64,000 nt of DNA from an uncultured Collinsella sp. (GTDB taxonomy: Bacteria > Actinomycetota > Coriobacteriia > Coriobacteriales > Coriobacteriaceae). Shown here one piece after another: positions 1 to 7,642 of the stretch. The notes under the pieces were generated by a model. The model was not told the origin of the DNA. It searched no databases and saw only the letters and a program-made list of their open reading frames with translations. The translations under genes were made by a program, and so were the position numbers. How positions within the stretch are numbered: the stretch's first letter is position 1; every line of letters starts with the position of its first letter. The DNA is taken from contig CABUIE010000012.1 of the NCBI GenBank assembly GCA_902491565.1, positions 1 through 64,000 on the forward strand. Reading direction: 5' to 3'.

Positions 1-58
1 CGAGGCCGAGCGCAAAATGGATTCTAAAAAACACCTTGCCAAATAGGAGCGTCAGATC

Positions 59-110
59 GAATTGCCCCGTCGCGCGAAGCGCACGACGGGGCAATTCATG
101 ATCGAGGACG
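59..110. repeat. Family B structured repeat, copy B3 (single-arm form)
   Basis: A perfect 14-bp inverted repeat (59-72 with 84-97) encloses the 11-nt loop CGCGAAGCGCA and is followed by CATGATCGAGGACG. The loop is identical to that of the copy near 13.0 kb and the flank matches both other copies, but the outer arm pair is missing here. It lies just past the 3' end of thrB. Confidence 0.75.
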
Positions 111-159
111 TTTTCAGGGGAAGCCCCAAGGGGGCCGGTGAGAGCAATGAGGCAGGGCG

Positions 160-1041
160 CTACAGGTATTCGATCTGGGCGCCCTCGGTGTCGCACGTCA
201 GGATATGCGTATCACACTTAGGGAACTGCTCACGCAGCTTGACCTGCAGGAACTTTGCCACGATGGTGTCGTCGGTCACAGCCATGAGGGTCGAGCCCGA
301 GCCACTAATCCAGATGGTCTTGGCGCCTCCGTTAAGGCAGGTGTCGCGCACGGCATTATAGTCGGGGATGAGGCGGCGGCGATAGGGCTCCTGGATGCGG
401 TCGTCGTTGGCGGCGGCAATCAGGTCAAGGTCGCCGGTCTCCAGGCCGCGCGTCATGCCGGCGATGCGGCCCATTTGCCATACGGCGGTGGAGAGTGGAA
501 TCTCCTGTGGCACAACCTTGCGCGCCTCGCTCGTATGCACCTCGTAGGGCGGAATCACAGTAATAAAACGAAGCTTGTCGCTTACCTCGTAGCGCAGGCA
601 CTGGGGCAGCGAGTCGGTCGGCGTAAAGGAGCAGACGGCGCCGCCCAGGATGGCGGGGGCGACGTTATCGGGATGGCCCTCGACCTCGGTGGCAATGCGG
701 ACGAGCTCGGCGCGGTCGACGGTGTGGCCTGTCAGCGCGGCGGCCGCCATGATGCCGGCGACGACGCAGGTGGAGCTGGAACCCAGGCCGCGGGCGACGG
801 GCACGTCGGTCTGAATGTCGATAGCGACGGGGAAGGCCGGCTCGCCCCATGCGGCCAGTGCATCCACAAAGCTCACGTAGACCAGGTTATTCTCGTTTTG
901 GAACTCCTCGGGGCAGCCCGTGATGGTGAGCTTGTCGGCGCGCTCGAAGGTGAAGTGCGAGTAGAGGCTGACGGCCATGCCGAGGGTGTCGTAGCCGATG
1001 CCTAGGTTGGCGCTCGTTGCTGGGACGGTGATCTTGATCAT
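160..1041 (-). CDS. thrB: Homoserine kinase
   Basis: Phosphorylates L-homoserine to O-phosphohomoserine, the penultimate step of threonine synthesis, in the cytoplasm. The 293-residue product is full length for the GHMP kinase family: an N-terminal segment with PATSANLGIGYDTLG and the ATP-binding stretch PVARGLGSSSTCVVAG near residue 85. The start is supported by AGGAGG seven bases upstream. thrC lies upstream on the same strand, separated by a terminator and by structured repeat A1, whose 3' arm ends one base before the Shine-Dalgarno sequence, so translation of thrB may feel that structure. Homoserine dehydrogenase is not in the window. Confidence 0.96.
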   Translation of the reverse strand: MIKITVPATSANLGIGYDTLGMAVSLYSHFTFERADKLTITGCPEEFQNENNLVYVSFVDALAAWGEPAFPVAIDIQTDVPVARGLGSSSTCVVAGIMAAAALTGHTVDRAELVRIATEVEGHPDNVAPAILGGAVCSFTPTDSLPQCLRYEVSDKLRFITVIPPYEVHTSEARKVVPQEIPLSTAVWQMGRIAGMTRGLETGDLDLIAAANDDRIQEPYRRRLIPDYNAVRDTCLNGGAKTIWISGSGSTLMAVTDDTIVAKFLQVKLREQFPKCDTHILTCDTEGAQIEYL

Positions 1042-1054
1042 GTGAGTCCTCCTG

Positions 1055-1166
1055 GCGTGCCTGGCTGTTTAGTTCGCTGCTCGGGCAGTCCTGCGCAAGA
1101 CGGAAAGCACATTAAGTGCTTTCCTTTGCGTGCGGAACTCGCGACGAACTAAACAGCCAGGCACGC
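1055..1166. repeat. Family A structured repeat, copy A1 (thrB leader)
   Basis: Perfect 22-bp outer arms (1055-1076 with 1145-1166) enclose a junction. On the thrB sense strand it reads TCGCGAGTTCCGCACG, then a GGAAAGCAC/GTGCTTTCC stem capped by TTAAT, then GCAGGACTGCCCGAGCAG. Both junction blocks recur in copy A2 before groES, while the stems differ and remain complementary. The element sits directly 5' of the thrB ribosome-binding site. Confidence 0.85.
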
Positions 1167-1202
1167 TGTGCGCGTTCGTCATCATCCCGGGGGTTATCTG
1201 AT

Positions 1203-1236
1203 GAAAGAAGGTGCGCCGGCTTTCGCCGGCGCCTTA
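1203..1236 (-). terminator. Rho-independent terminator after thrC
   Basis: The stem GCGCCGGC/GCCGGCGC with a four-base loop is followed on the minus strand by a T-rich tail (ACCTTCTTTC). It begins about ten bases past the thrC stop codon. Confidence 0.75.
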
Positions 1237-1245
1237 TAAGGGGTT

Positions 1246-2763
1246 TTAGTTGGAAGCCATCTTTTTTGCTGCGGACTCGACGTAGCTTGCCATCTCATCG
1301 ACGTCGCAGACGTCTTCGAAGCGGACGGGCTTGGACTCGAGTTCGGCGAGCTGGGTCGGGGCGACCGTGTTGGTGGCCTGCTCGAGCACACGCATAGCCT
1401 CAAAATCATCCTCGGGAACGTCGAGGCCCAGGGCGTCGCAGCAGGCGCGCGGGAACTTGTAGGGGCTTGCGGTCGAAAGCAGCACGCGGGCCTTGGCACC
1501 CTCGGCGGGAGCGACCTGCTCAAAGACGTGATAGCCGCAAGCAGTATGCGGATCGATCACGTAGCCATTTGCGTCCCAGCAGCTCTTGATGGCAGCGCGG
1601 ACCTCGTCCTCGCTGGCCCAACCGCAGCCAAAGACGCTCTGAATCTTTGCCAGCAGGTCGGCGGGAACCTCGTAGCGACCAGTCTGTGCCAGCTGCTCCA
1701 TAAGGCCGGCAACGAGTTCGCAGTCGCCATCGGACAGGAAGTAGAGCATGCGCTCGAGGTTGGAGCTGATGAGGATGTCCATCGACGGCGAGATGGTCGT
1801 GAAGAACGGGCGGTTACGGTCGTAAACGCCGGTGGTCAGGAAGTCGGCAAGCACGTTGTTCTTGTCGCTCGCCACGACGAGCTTGGCGACGGGCAGACCC
1901 ATGCGCTTGGCGTAGTAGCCGGCCAAGATATCGCCAAAGTTGCCGGTCGGTACGCAGAACTCCACGGCGTCGCCGGCCTCGATGGCGCCGGCGCGCAGCA
2001 GCTGCGCATAGGCGGCAAAGTAGTAGACGACCTGCGGTACCAGGCGGCCGACGTTGATGGAGTTGGCGCTCGAAAGCACCGTGCCGGCGGCCTCCAGACG
2101 CTCGGCAAGCTCCTTATCGGCAAAGATGCGCTTGACGGCGCTCTGAGCGTCGTCAAAGTTGCCGCGGATGCCGCAGACGGCGACGTTGCCGCCCTCCTGC
2201 GTGGACATCTGCAGGTTCTGGACGCGGCTGACTTTGCCTTCGGGATAAAAGACGGTAATACCCGTGCCCGGAGCGTCGGCAAAACCGGCGAGCGCGGCCT
2301 TGCCGGTGTCGCCCGACGTGGCGGTGACGATCATGATGCGCTCGGCGCCGCCGTCCTTGGCGGAAGTGCGGGCCATGAGGCGGGGGAGCATCTGCAGGGC
2401 GACGTCCTTGAAGGCACTCGTGGGACCGCCAAAGAGCTCCATCACATAGGTCTGGGGGGCGTCAGCGCCCGGCGCAGCGTCGAGTTTGACGAGCGGCGTA
2501 ACCTCTTCACTCGCGAACGTGCCGCGGTATGCCTCGTCGACACACGCCGAAATTTCTTCGGCCGTGTAATCATTCAGTAACATTCCCAACACATCTTGAG
2601 CGATTTCAAAGTACGATTTATCTGCAAGCGAGCTGATATCGACCTGCTGGGTGCCGAGCTCGTCCGAGACAAACAAACCCCCGTCGGGAGCGATGCCGGT
2701 ACGGATTGCCACCTTACTTGAGCACGATAAAGTGCGTCCTCGTGTACTATGATAAGTTCCCAT
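1246..2763 (-). CDS. thrC: Threonine synthase
   Basis: PLP enzyme converting O-phosphohomoserine to threonine. The 505-residue product begins MGTYHSTRG and shows the N-terminal TS region (GGLFV near residue 32), the PLP lysine context GGPTSAFKD near residue 115, and the phosphate-binding TATSGDTGKAAL. I chose the ATG at 2763 because GAGGAG lies about nine bases upstream and family similarity starts there; an in-frame ATG at 2808 would add 15 residues unlike the family. It is divergent from lysC across about 100 bases. Confidence 0.95.
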   Translation of the reverse strand: MGTYHSTRGRTLSCSSKVAIRTGIAPDGGLFVSDELGTQQVDISSLADKSYFEIAQDVLGMLLNDYTAEEISACVDEAYRGTFASEEVTPLVKLDAAPGADAPQTYVMELFGGPTSAFKDVALQMLPRLMARTSAKDGGAERIMIVTATSGDTGKAALAGFADAPGTGITVFYPEGKVSRVQNLQMSTQEGGNVAVCGIRGNFDDAQSAVKRIFADKELAERLEAAGTVLSSANSINVGRLVPQVVYYFAAYAQLLRAGAIEAGDAVEFCVPTGNFGDILAGYYAKRMGLPVAKLVVASDKNNVLADFLTTGVYDRNRPFFTTISPSMDILISSNLERMLYFLSDGDCELVAGLMEQLAQTGRYEVPADLLAKIQSVFGCGWASEDEVRAAIKSCWDANGYVIDPHTACGYHVFEQVAPAEGAKARVLLSTASPYKFPRACCDALGLDVPEDDFEAMRVLEQATNTVAPTQLAELESKPVRFEDVCDVDEMASYVESAAKKMASN

Positions 2764-2867
2764 ATAACACTGCTCCTCGGATGCCTTGGTCCCAATCGGT
2801 GAAACCATGGTATCAGAGCGCGCAAAATAGGTTCGCAGAGGCTTTTTAGAAAGGTAACCTCCAGCCC

Positions 2868-4256
2868 ATGATTAAGATTGCCAAGTTTGGCGGCTCGTCG
2901 GTCGCCGACGCCGAACACTTCAAAAAGATCAAGGCCATCGTCGACGCCGACCCTGCTCGCCGTTTTGTGGTGGTTTCCGCCTGCGGCCGCCGCTTTAAGG
3001 GCGACACCAAGGTGACCGACCTACTCTACCTGGTTAACGCGCACGTTAAGTATCACGTGTCGTGTGAGGAACTGCTCGAGGACATTGGCCAGCGCTATTT
3101 TGATATTGCTGACGAGCTGGAGCTCACCTATCCCATCCGCGAGGAGTTCGCGGCCTTTGCCGAGCGCGCCCGCTCGGGCGGCTACTCTACCGAGGAGCTC
3201 GTGAGCCGCGGCGAGTACTTTACTGCTCGCCTGATGGCCGAGTACCTGGGCCTGCCGTTCCTGGACGCCGCGACGGTTGTGGCGTTCCATCACGACGGTA
3301 CGCTCAGCATGAACCGTACCTCCGAGCTGGTGCAGGAGTACGGTCAACAGGGCGGCTTTGTTATGCCCGGTTTCTACGGCGCGACGCGAGAGGGCCAGAT
3401 CAAGCTGCTCGACCGTGGCGGCGGCGATATCTCGGGCTCGATTCTGGCTAAGTGCCTGGGTGCCGACCTGTACGAGAACTGGACCGACGTCTCGGGTTTC
3501 TACTCTGCCGATCCGCGCATTGTTCCCGAGGCTCAGCCCATTGCCCGCGTTACCTACGAGGAACTGCGCGAGCTTTCGTACATGGGTGCAAGCGTCCTGC
3601 ACGAGGAGGCCGTGTTCCCTGTGCGCGAGGCGGGCATTCCGCTGGTCATCAAGAACACCAATGCGCCGCAGGACCCCGGTACCATCATTAGCGAGACGGC
3701 TGATGAGGGCGAGGCAGAGCCCATCATTACCGGCGTGACCGGCAAGCGCGGTTTTGTCGCCATCAACGTCGCCCGCGACCGCACCAAGCCCCGTGTCGGC
3801 TTTATGCGCCGTGCGCTTTCGGTGTTCGAGCGTTATGACGTTTCCGTTGAGCACATGCCCACCGGCGTCGATCGCTTTGGCGCCGTGGTGCAGGAGCAGG
3901 ACGTGCACGACTCGCTGTACTCGCTCGTGGGCGACATTCAGCAGGAGGTCGAGCCGCTCGAGATCGAGGTTGTCGAGGGCCTGGCGCTTATCGCGACCGT
4001 TGGCCGCAACCTGCGCGGTCGTGCCGGCATCTCTGGCCACCTGTTTGGCATGCTTGGCCAGGCGGGCGTGAGCGTGCGTATGATTTCGCAGAGCTGCGAC
4101 GAGATCAACATCATTATCGGTGTCGAGGAGAAGGACTTCGACCTGGCGATTCAGACCATTTACCGTGCCTTCTCCGACGAAAACGGCATTGTGAAGGTCT
4201 CCGACCTGGAGGCTCCCGCGCCGGTTGATCCCGCTCTGGCCGCGCTCCGCAAGTAG
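2868..4256 (+). CDS. lysC: Aspartate kinase
   Basis: Catalyses the first committed step of the aspartate pathway, phosphorylating L-aspartate. The 462-residue monofunctional kinase opens with the signature IAKFGGSSVAD, has a kinase core to about residue 290 (GGGDISGSILAKCL near 184) and two C-terminal ACT domains (from about residue 305 and 385), which usually carry lysine or threonine feedback inhibition. It is followed by a strong terminator and then asd. No lysine riboswitch fits in the 104-base gap to thrC. Confidence 0.96.
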   Translation: MIKIAKFGGSSVADAEHFKKIKAIVDADPARRFVVVSACGRRFKGDTKVTDLLYLVNAHVKYHVSCEELLEDIGQRYFDIADELELTYPIREEFAAFAERARSGGYSTEELVSRGEYFTARLMAEYLGLPFLDAATVVAFHHDGTLSMNRTSELVQEYGQQGGFVMPGFYGATREGQIKLLDRGGGDISGSILAKCLGADLYENWTDVSGFYSADPRIVPEAQPIARVTYEELRELSYMGASVLHEEAVFPVREAGIPLVIKNTNAPQDPGTIISETADEGEAEPIITGVTGKRGFVAINVARDRTKPRVGFMRRALSVFERYDVSVEHMPTGVDRFGAVVQEQDVHDSLYSLVGDIQQEVEPLEIEVVEGLALIATVGRNLRGRAGISGHLFGMLGQAGVSVRMISQSCDEINIIIGVEEKDFDLAIQTIYRAFSDENGIVKVSDLEAPAPVDPALAALRK

Positions 4257-4329
4257 CTGCCATCCCGGTGATTTTTTGGGACATGTCTCATAAATCTACG
4301 GCGGGGCGTTTCGTTTCGGTTTCGTTTCG

Positions 4330-4362
4330 ACGGGGCGGGTTTCGTGCCCGCCCCGTTCTTGT
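4330..4362 (+). terminator. Rho-independent terminator after lysC
   Basis: A perfect 10-bp stem ACGGGGCGGG/CCCGCCCCGT with a 7-base loop is followed by TCTTGT. It is preceded by a short run of TTTCG repeats. Confidence 0.8.
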
Positions 4363-4431
4363 ATAAACTGGGCAAGAATATCCGGCCTGCTTGGCGTGCG
4401 GGCGATAGCCACAACCTTTAAAGGGGGAAGC

Positions 4432-5457
4432 ATGAAACAGTACACGGTTGCTATTTTGGGCGCCACGGGAGCCGTGGGCACCCAGATGCTCGAGTGCCTC
4501 AACGAGCAGGAGTTTCCGGTCGGTAAGCTCAAGCTGCTGGCGAGCGCACGCTCTGCGGGCAAGACCGTCGAGTTCCGCGGCGAGCAGGTTGTGATTAAGG
4601 AGGCTTGCCCCGAGGCCTTTGAGGGCTGCGATATTGTGCTCGGAGCCGCCGGCGACGATATCGCGAAGGAACTGCTGCCCGAGGCCGTCAAGCGCGGCGC
4701 CGTCGTGGTCGACAACAGCCATGCCTTCCGTATGGATCCCGAGGTGCCGCTGGTCGTGCCCGAGATCAATGCCGACGATATCAAGTGGCATCACGGCCTT
4801 ATCGCCAACCCCAACTGCGCGACCATCATCGGCCTGGTTCCCACCTGGCCGCTGCACCAGCTCGCCGGCGTGAAGCGTATGATCGTCTCGACGTATCAGG
4901 CGGCTTCGGGTGCCGGCGCTCCCGGTATGGCCGAGCTCGAGGCCCAGCTGGCCGCCCTGGGCCGTGGCGAGGAGATTCCCGAGCCGCGCGCATTTGCCGC
5001 CCAGCTCGCGAGTAACTTGATTCCGCAGATCGGTGGCGTCAAGGAGGAGGGCTTTACCTCCGAGGAGATGAAGCTGCAAAACGAGGGCCGCAAGATCATG
5101 CATCTGCCCGAGCTGCGCGTGAACTGCACCTGCGTGCGCGTGCCTGTGCTGCGCTCGCACTCCGAGAGCATTACGCTCGAGTTTGAGCGCGATATTACGG
5201 TGGAAGAGGCCCGTGCTGCGTTTGCTACCGCTCCCGGCGTCAAGCTGGTTGACGATATGGCTGCCGAGGATGCACACGACCGCTTCCCCATGCCGATGGA
5301 CACCTCCGACCAGGACCTGATTTGGGTCGGCCGCGTGCGCCGCGACATCTCGAACCCCGAGGCTGCGCGCGGCATCACCTTCTGGTGCTGCGGCGACCAA
5401 ATCCGTAAGGGCGCGGCAACCAACGCCGTCCAGATCGCTAAGCTGCTCTGCGAGTAG
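4432..5457 (+). CDS. asd: Aspartate-semialdehyde dehydrogenase
   Basis: Reduces aspartyl phosphate to aspartate semialdehyde with NADPH, the branch point to lysine and threonine/methionine. The 341-residue protein has an N-terminal Rossmann motif ILGATGAVGTQM, the catalytic cysteine in NPNCATIIGL near residue 130, and the dimerisation domain with the ELRVNCTCVRVPV region. The start ATG at 4432 follows AAGGGGGAAG; an upstream in-frame ATG at 4396 lacks a ribosome-binding site. It lies downstream of lysC but behind a terminator, so it probably has its own promoter. Confidence 0.96.
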   Translation: MKQYTVAILGATGAVGTQMLECLNEQEFPVGKLKLLASARSAGKTVEFRGEQVVIKEACPEAFEGCDIVLGAAGDDIAKELLPEAVKRGAVVVDNSHAFRMDPEVPLVVPEINADDIKWHHGLIANPNCATIIGLVPTWPLHQLAGVKRMIVSTYQAASGAGAPGMAELEAQLAALGRGEEIPEPRAFAAQLASNLIPQIGGVKEEGFTSEEMKLQNEGRKIMHLPELRVNCTCVRVPVLRSHSESITLEFERDITVEEARAAFATAPGVKLVDDMAAEDAHDRFPMPMDTSDQDLIWVGRVRRDISNPEAARGITFWCCGDQIRKGAATNAVQIAKLLCE

Positions 5458-5469
5458 TGTGACCTGTCC

Positions 5470-5599
5470 GGCGGGGGCCGGGCTTAGTTTTCAGAACGTC
5501 CTCGACCATGTGTGGCGCCTTGTCCTGCTCCTTCGGAGCTGCGGACAAGGCGCCACACTGGTCTGCGGAGTGTTCTGAAAACTAAGCCCGGCCCCCGCC
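5470..5599. repeat. Family B structured repeat, copy B1 (asd 3' region)
   Basis: Perfect 28-bp outer arms (5470-5497 with 5572-5599) enclose CGTCCTCGACCATG, perfect 15-bp inner arms (5511-5525 with 5543-5557), a CTCCTTCGGAG apical hairpin with a UUCG loop, and CTGCGGA. The junction motifs match copy B2, while both arm pairs differ and stay complementary. It starts 12 bases past the asd stop codon. Confidence 0.85.
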
Positions 5600-5695
5600 T
5601 GCGGTGACGCTGTTGCGAGCGGCCTGCGATGGGGCCGTTGTTGGTTGGGGCCGCTGGGCTGATGGGAGCACGTGGCTGTTGTGGGCCCTGGTTCC

Positions 5696-5779
5696 GGCGG
5701 CGGCCTCGGCGCTTTGCGCCTGCCGCCTTGGGGGACTGTGGGGCGTGTCCGGCAGCTGTGGCGCTTCGCGCCTGCTGCC
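5696..5779. repeat. Two tandem related hairpins
   Basis: The hairpins at about 5696-5727 and 5751-5779 share the inner stem-loop GGCGCTT(T/C)GCGCC. Their outer arms differ (GGCGGC with GCCGCC; GGCAGC with GCTGCC) but are complementary in each. The unit length is about 55 bases and the following sequence is also similar. Confidence 0.6.
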
Positions 5780-5812
5780 TGAGGTGACTTTGGGGTTGGT
5801 GCGAATCGGGGT

Positions 5813-5982
5813 CTAATACTTTGCCGAGAAGTGAACGACCTTATTTGGACCCCCGAAGCATTGGCATATTTTGACCGCTATTTCCTGCGGTTTTGCAGCG
5901 CGAATCCTGCGGTTTTTTGGTCTAAAGGTGCGGATGCTCCGGGGCTTCGTTTTTACTCGTTCACTTCTCGGGAAAGTATTAG
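5813..5982. repeat. Long inverted repeat (26-bp arms, 118-base interior)
   Basis: The arms 5813-5838 and 5957-5982 match at 25 of 26 positions (CTAATACTTT...GTGAACGA). The interior carries the direct repeat CCTGCGGTTTT twice and a partial CCCCGAAGC/GGGGCTTCG pairing. No transposase frame is present; it resembles a short non-autonomous element. Confidence 0.75.
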
Positions 5983-6149
5983 AGCTCAGCTGATAGAGGT
6001 ACCGCTCTGGCGTCGAAGCCCTGCGTCTTCTTCGCTTGATTGGGGAAAACAGCCTCGCTTAAGTAATTGCGATCCCGCCCAGACGTATCTGCGGGGTTGT
6101 CTGCACAGTTCGCGGTATTATGTTTGCGAAGTTTTGAAAGGAGCCGCTG

Positions 6150-6728
6150 GTGGTCACGACGACGTTTGCTTCGCCTTTGGGCGAAATCCTGCTTGCCGCT
6201 GATGGCCGCGGTCTGACGGGGCTTTGGTTTGAGGGGCAGGAGCACTTTGGCTCCACGCTTCTCAAAGAAGATCCCGAACATGTTGAAGGCGCCGACGCGG
6301 TTTCTGGTACCGGTGGCATGTCGTCGGTAAGTCCCGCAAATGGTGCGGCATCTTCGGTGCTTGAGCGTTCTTGGGCTTGGCTGAATGCTTATTTTGCGGG
6401 GCAGGAGCCTCGGTTTACGCCGCCGTTGCATATGATTGGCACGGCGTTTCAGCGCGAGGTTTGGTTTGAGCTGCTTTCTATCCCGCGTGGCGAGGTCGCT
6501 ACGTATGGTGAGATCGCCCAGCGTGTTGCGGCTCGACATCGTGTACCGGGAAACGAAGCACCCGTTGTGTCTCCCCGTGCCGTGGGGGCCGCGGTCGCGC
6601 GAAATCCCATTTCGATCATTGTGCCGTGCCATCGCGTGGTTGCCGCCGATGGTTCGCTCAACGGATATGCCGGTGGGCTTGACCGTAAGGAGTGGCTGCT
6701 TCGGCTTGAGGGCGCGTACGAGGACTAA
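6150..6728 (+). CDS. ogt: Methylated-DNA--protein-cysteine S-methyltransferase
   Basis: A suicide DNA repair enzyme that takes the methyl group from O6-methylguanine onto its own cysteine. The 192-residue protein has the acceptor motif IIVPCHRVV near residue 155, the preceding helix-turn-helix (GEIAQRVAA...VGAAVARNP) and the C-terminal GYAGGLDRKEWLLRLE. Between the core blocks is an insertion (RHRVPGNEAPVVSPRA). The GTG start at 6150 follows GAAAGGAG. It stands alone between a repeat-rich zone and the two-component system. Confidence 0.94.
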   Translation: MVTTTFASPLGEILLAADGRGLTGLWFEGQEHFGSTLLKEDPEHVEGADAVSGTGGMSSVSPANGAASSVLERSWAWLNAYFAGQEPRFTPPLHMIGTAFQREVWFELLSIPRGEVATYGEIAQRVAARHRVPGNEAPVVSPRAVGAAVARNPISIIVPCHRVVAADGSLNGYAGGLDRKEWLLRLEGAYED

Positions 6729-6873
6729 CGTTCGAGCACTTTGCATGGCCAAGACGCCCTGAAAGAACGAGTCGCCGTCCTTTCGCGGCCGGCATGCGTC
6801 CAAGCGCTCGGCATATGCCCCTTAAGTTTGGCTAAGCCCTATCCAGCGTTTTTAGAAACGTGCAGGTTGAGCA

Positions 6874-6912
6874 GCTAAGGCCGCGCTAAGGCAGCTTTTG
6901 GTACGCTATTAT
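6874..6912 (+). promoter_or_regulatory. Likely promoter with 11-bp-period operator for the response regulator operon
   Basis: GCTAAGG occurs at 6874-6880 and again at 6885-6891, exactly 11 bases apart on the same strand, the pattern bound by OmpR/PhoB-type dimers. It ends 15 bases before TATTAT (6907-6912), so the second copy lies at the -35 position. This suggests autoregulation. Confidence 0.55.
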
Positions 6913-6956
6913 CGGCAGTATCAAAACCTGTGTAGCCGTGCGCTAAAGGAACAACT

Positions 6957-7640
6957 ATGAAGCTGATGCTTGCCGAGGACGAACCCGGCCTCTCCCGTGC
7001 CCTTACCGCGATTCTTCAACATAGCGACTACGAGGTCGACACCGCCCTCGACGGTCTGACGGCGCTCGAATATCTGCTCGCCAACGACTATGACGCCGCA
7101 ATCCTGGACATCATGATGCCCGGCATGGATGGCATTGAGGTACTCAAGCGCACGCGCGCCGCCGGCAAGCGACTGCCCATCATCATGCTTACGGCCAAAA
7201 GCGAGGTGTCCGATAAGGTCGAGGGTCTGGATGCCGGTGCCAACGATTACCTGACCAAGCCGTTTGCCGCCAAGGAACTGCTCGCACGCATTCGTGCCAT
7301 GACGCGTGCCGCGACGGCAATTGACGCCACGACGCTCAGCGTGGGCAACGTGCGTCTCGACACGGCATCGTGCACGCTCGTTGGCCCTTTGGGCGAGGAG
7401 CACCTGGCCAATCGTGAGTTTCAGCTTATGGAGCTCTTTATGCGCAACGCCGGCACGCGCATGCCCACCGAGCGTCTGATGCTCGAGGTTTGGGGTGAGG
7501 ATGCGCCCGAAGGCGCCAACGTAGTGTGGGTCTATATCTCGTACCTGCGCAAAAAGCTGACGGCGCTGGGTGCCAACGTGGCCATCCGCGCATCGCGCAA
7601 TCAGGGATATTCGCTTGAGGTTGTCGAGGAGGGCGAATAA
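6957..7640 (+). CDS. OmpR-family response regulator
   Basis: Transcription regulator of a two-component system. The 227-residue protein has a receiver domain (residues 1-115) with acidic residues E7-D8, phospho-acceptor Asp51 in ILDIMMPGMDG and the conserved lysine in MLTAKSE, then a winged helix (about 130-225) ending with the usual VWVYISYLRKKL and RNQGYSLE. The histidine kinase starts two bases after its stop, and an ABC exporter follows, so it probably controls that exporter in response to an envelope signal such as an antimicrobial. Confidence 0.94.
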   Translation: MKLMLAEDEPGLSRALTAILQHSDYEVDTALDGLTALEYLLANDYDAAILDIMMPGMDGIEVLKRTRAAGKRLPIIMLTAKSEVSDKVEGLDAGANDYLTKPFAAKELLARIRAMTRAATAIDATTLSVGNVRLDTASCTLVGPLGEEHLANREFQLMELFMRNAGTRMPTERLMLEVWGEDAPEGANVVWVYISYLRKKLTALGANVAIRASRNQGYSLEVVEEGE

Positions 7641-7642
7641 GC

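Larger units (their letters stand above)
5600..6149. other. Gene-free region with two further hairpin types
   Basis: No credible gene lies between asd and ogt. A 123-codon frame from 5831 lacks a ribosome-binding site, runs across the inverted repeat at 5813-5982 and overlaps ogt. The region holds two G-rich tandem hairpins and a long inverted repeat, listed separately. Confidence 0.6.

Noticed and set aside
2764..2867. Lysine or threonine riboswitch in the thrC-lysC gap
   Set aside because: The gap is about 104 bases and shows no conserved riboswitch core; too short for a lysine riboswitch with expression platform.
5831..6202. 123-codon frame upstream of ogt
   Set aside because: No ribosome-binding site; it runs over the inverted repeat at 5813-5982 and overlaps ogt.
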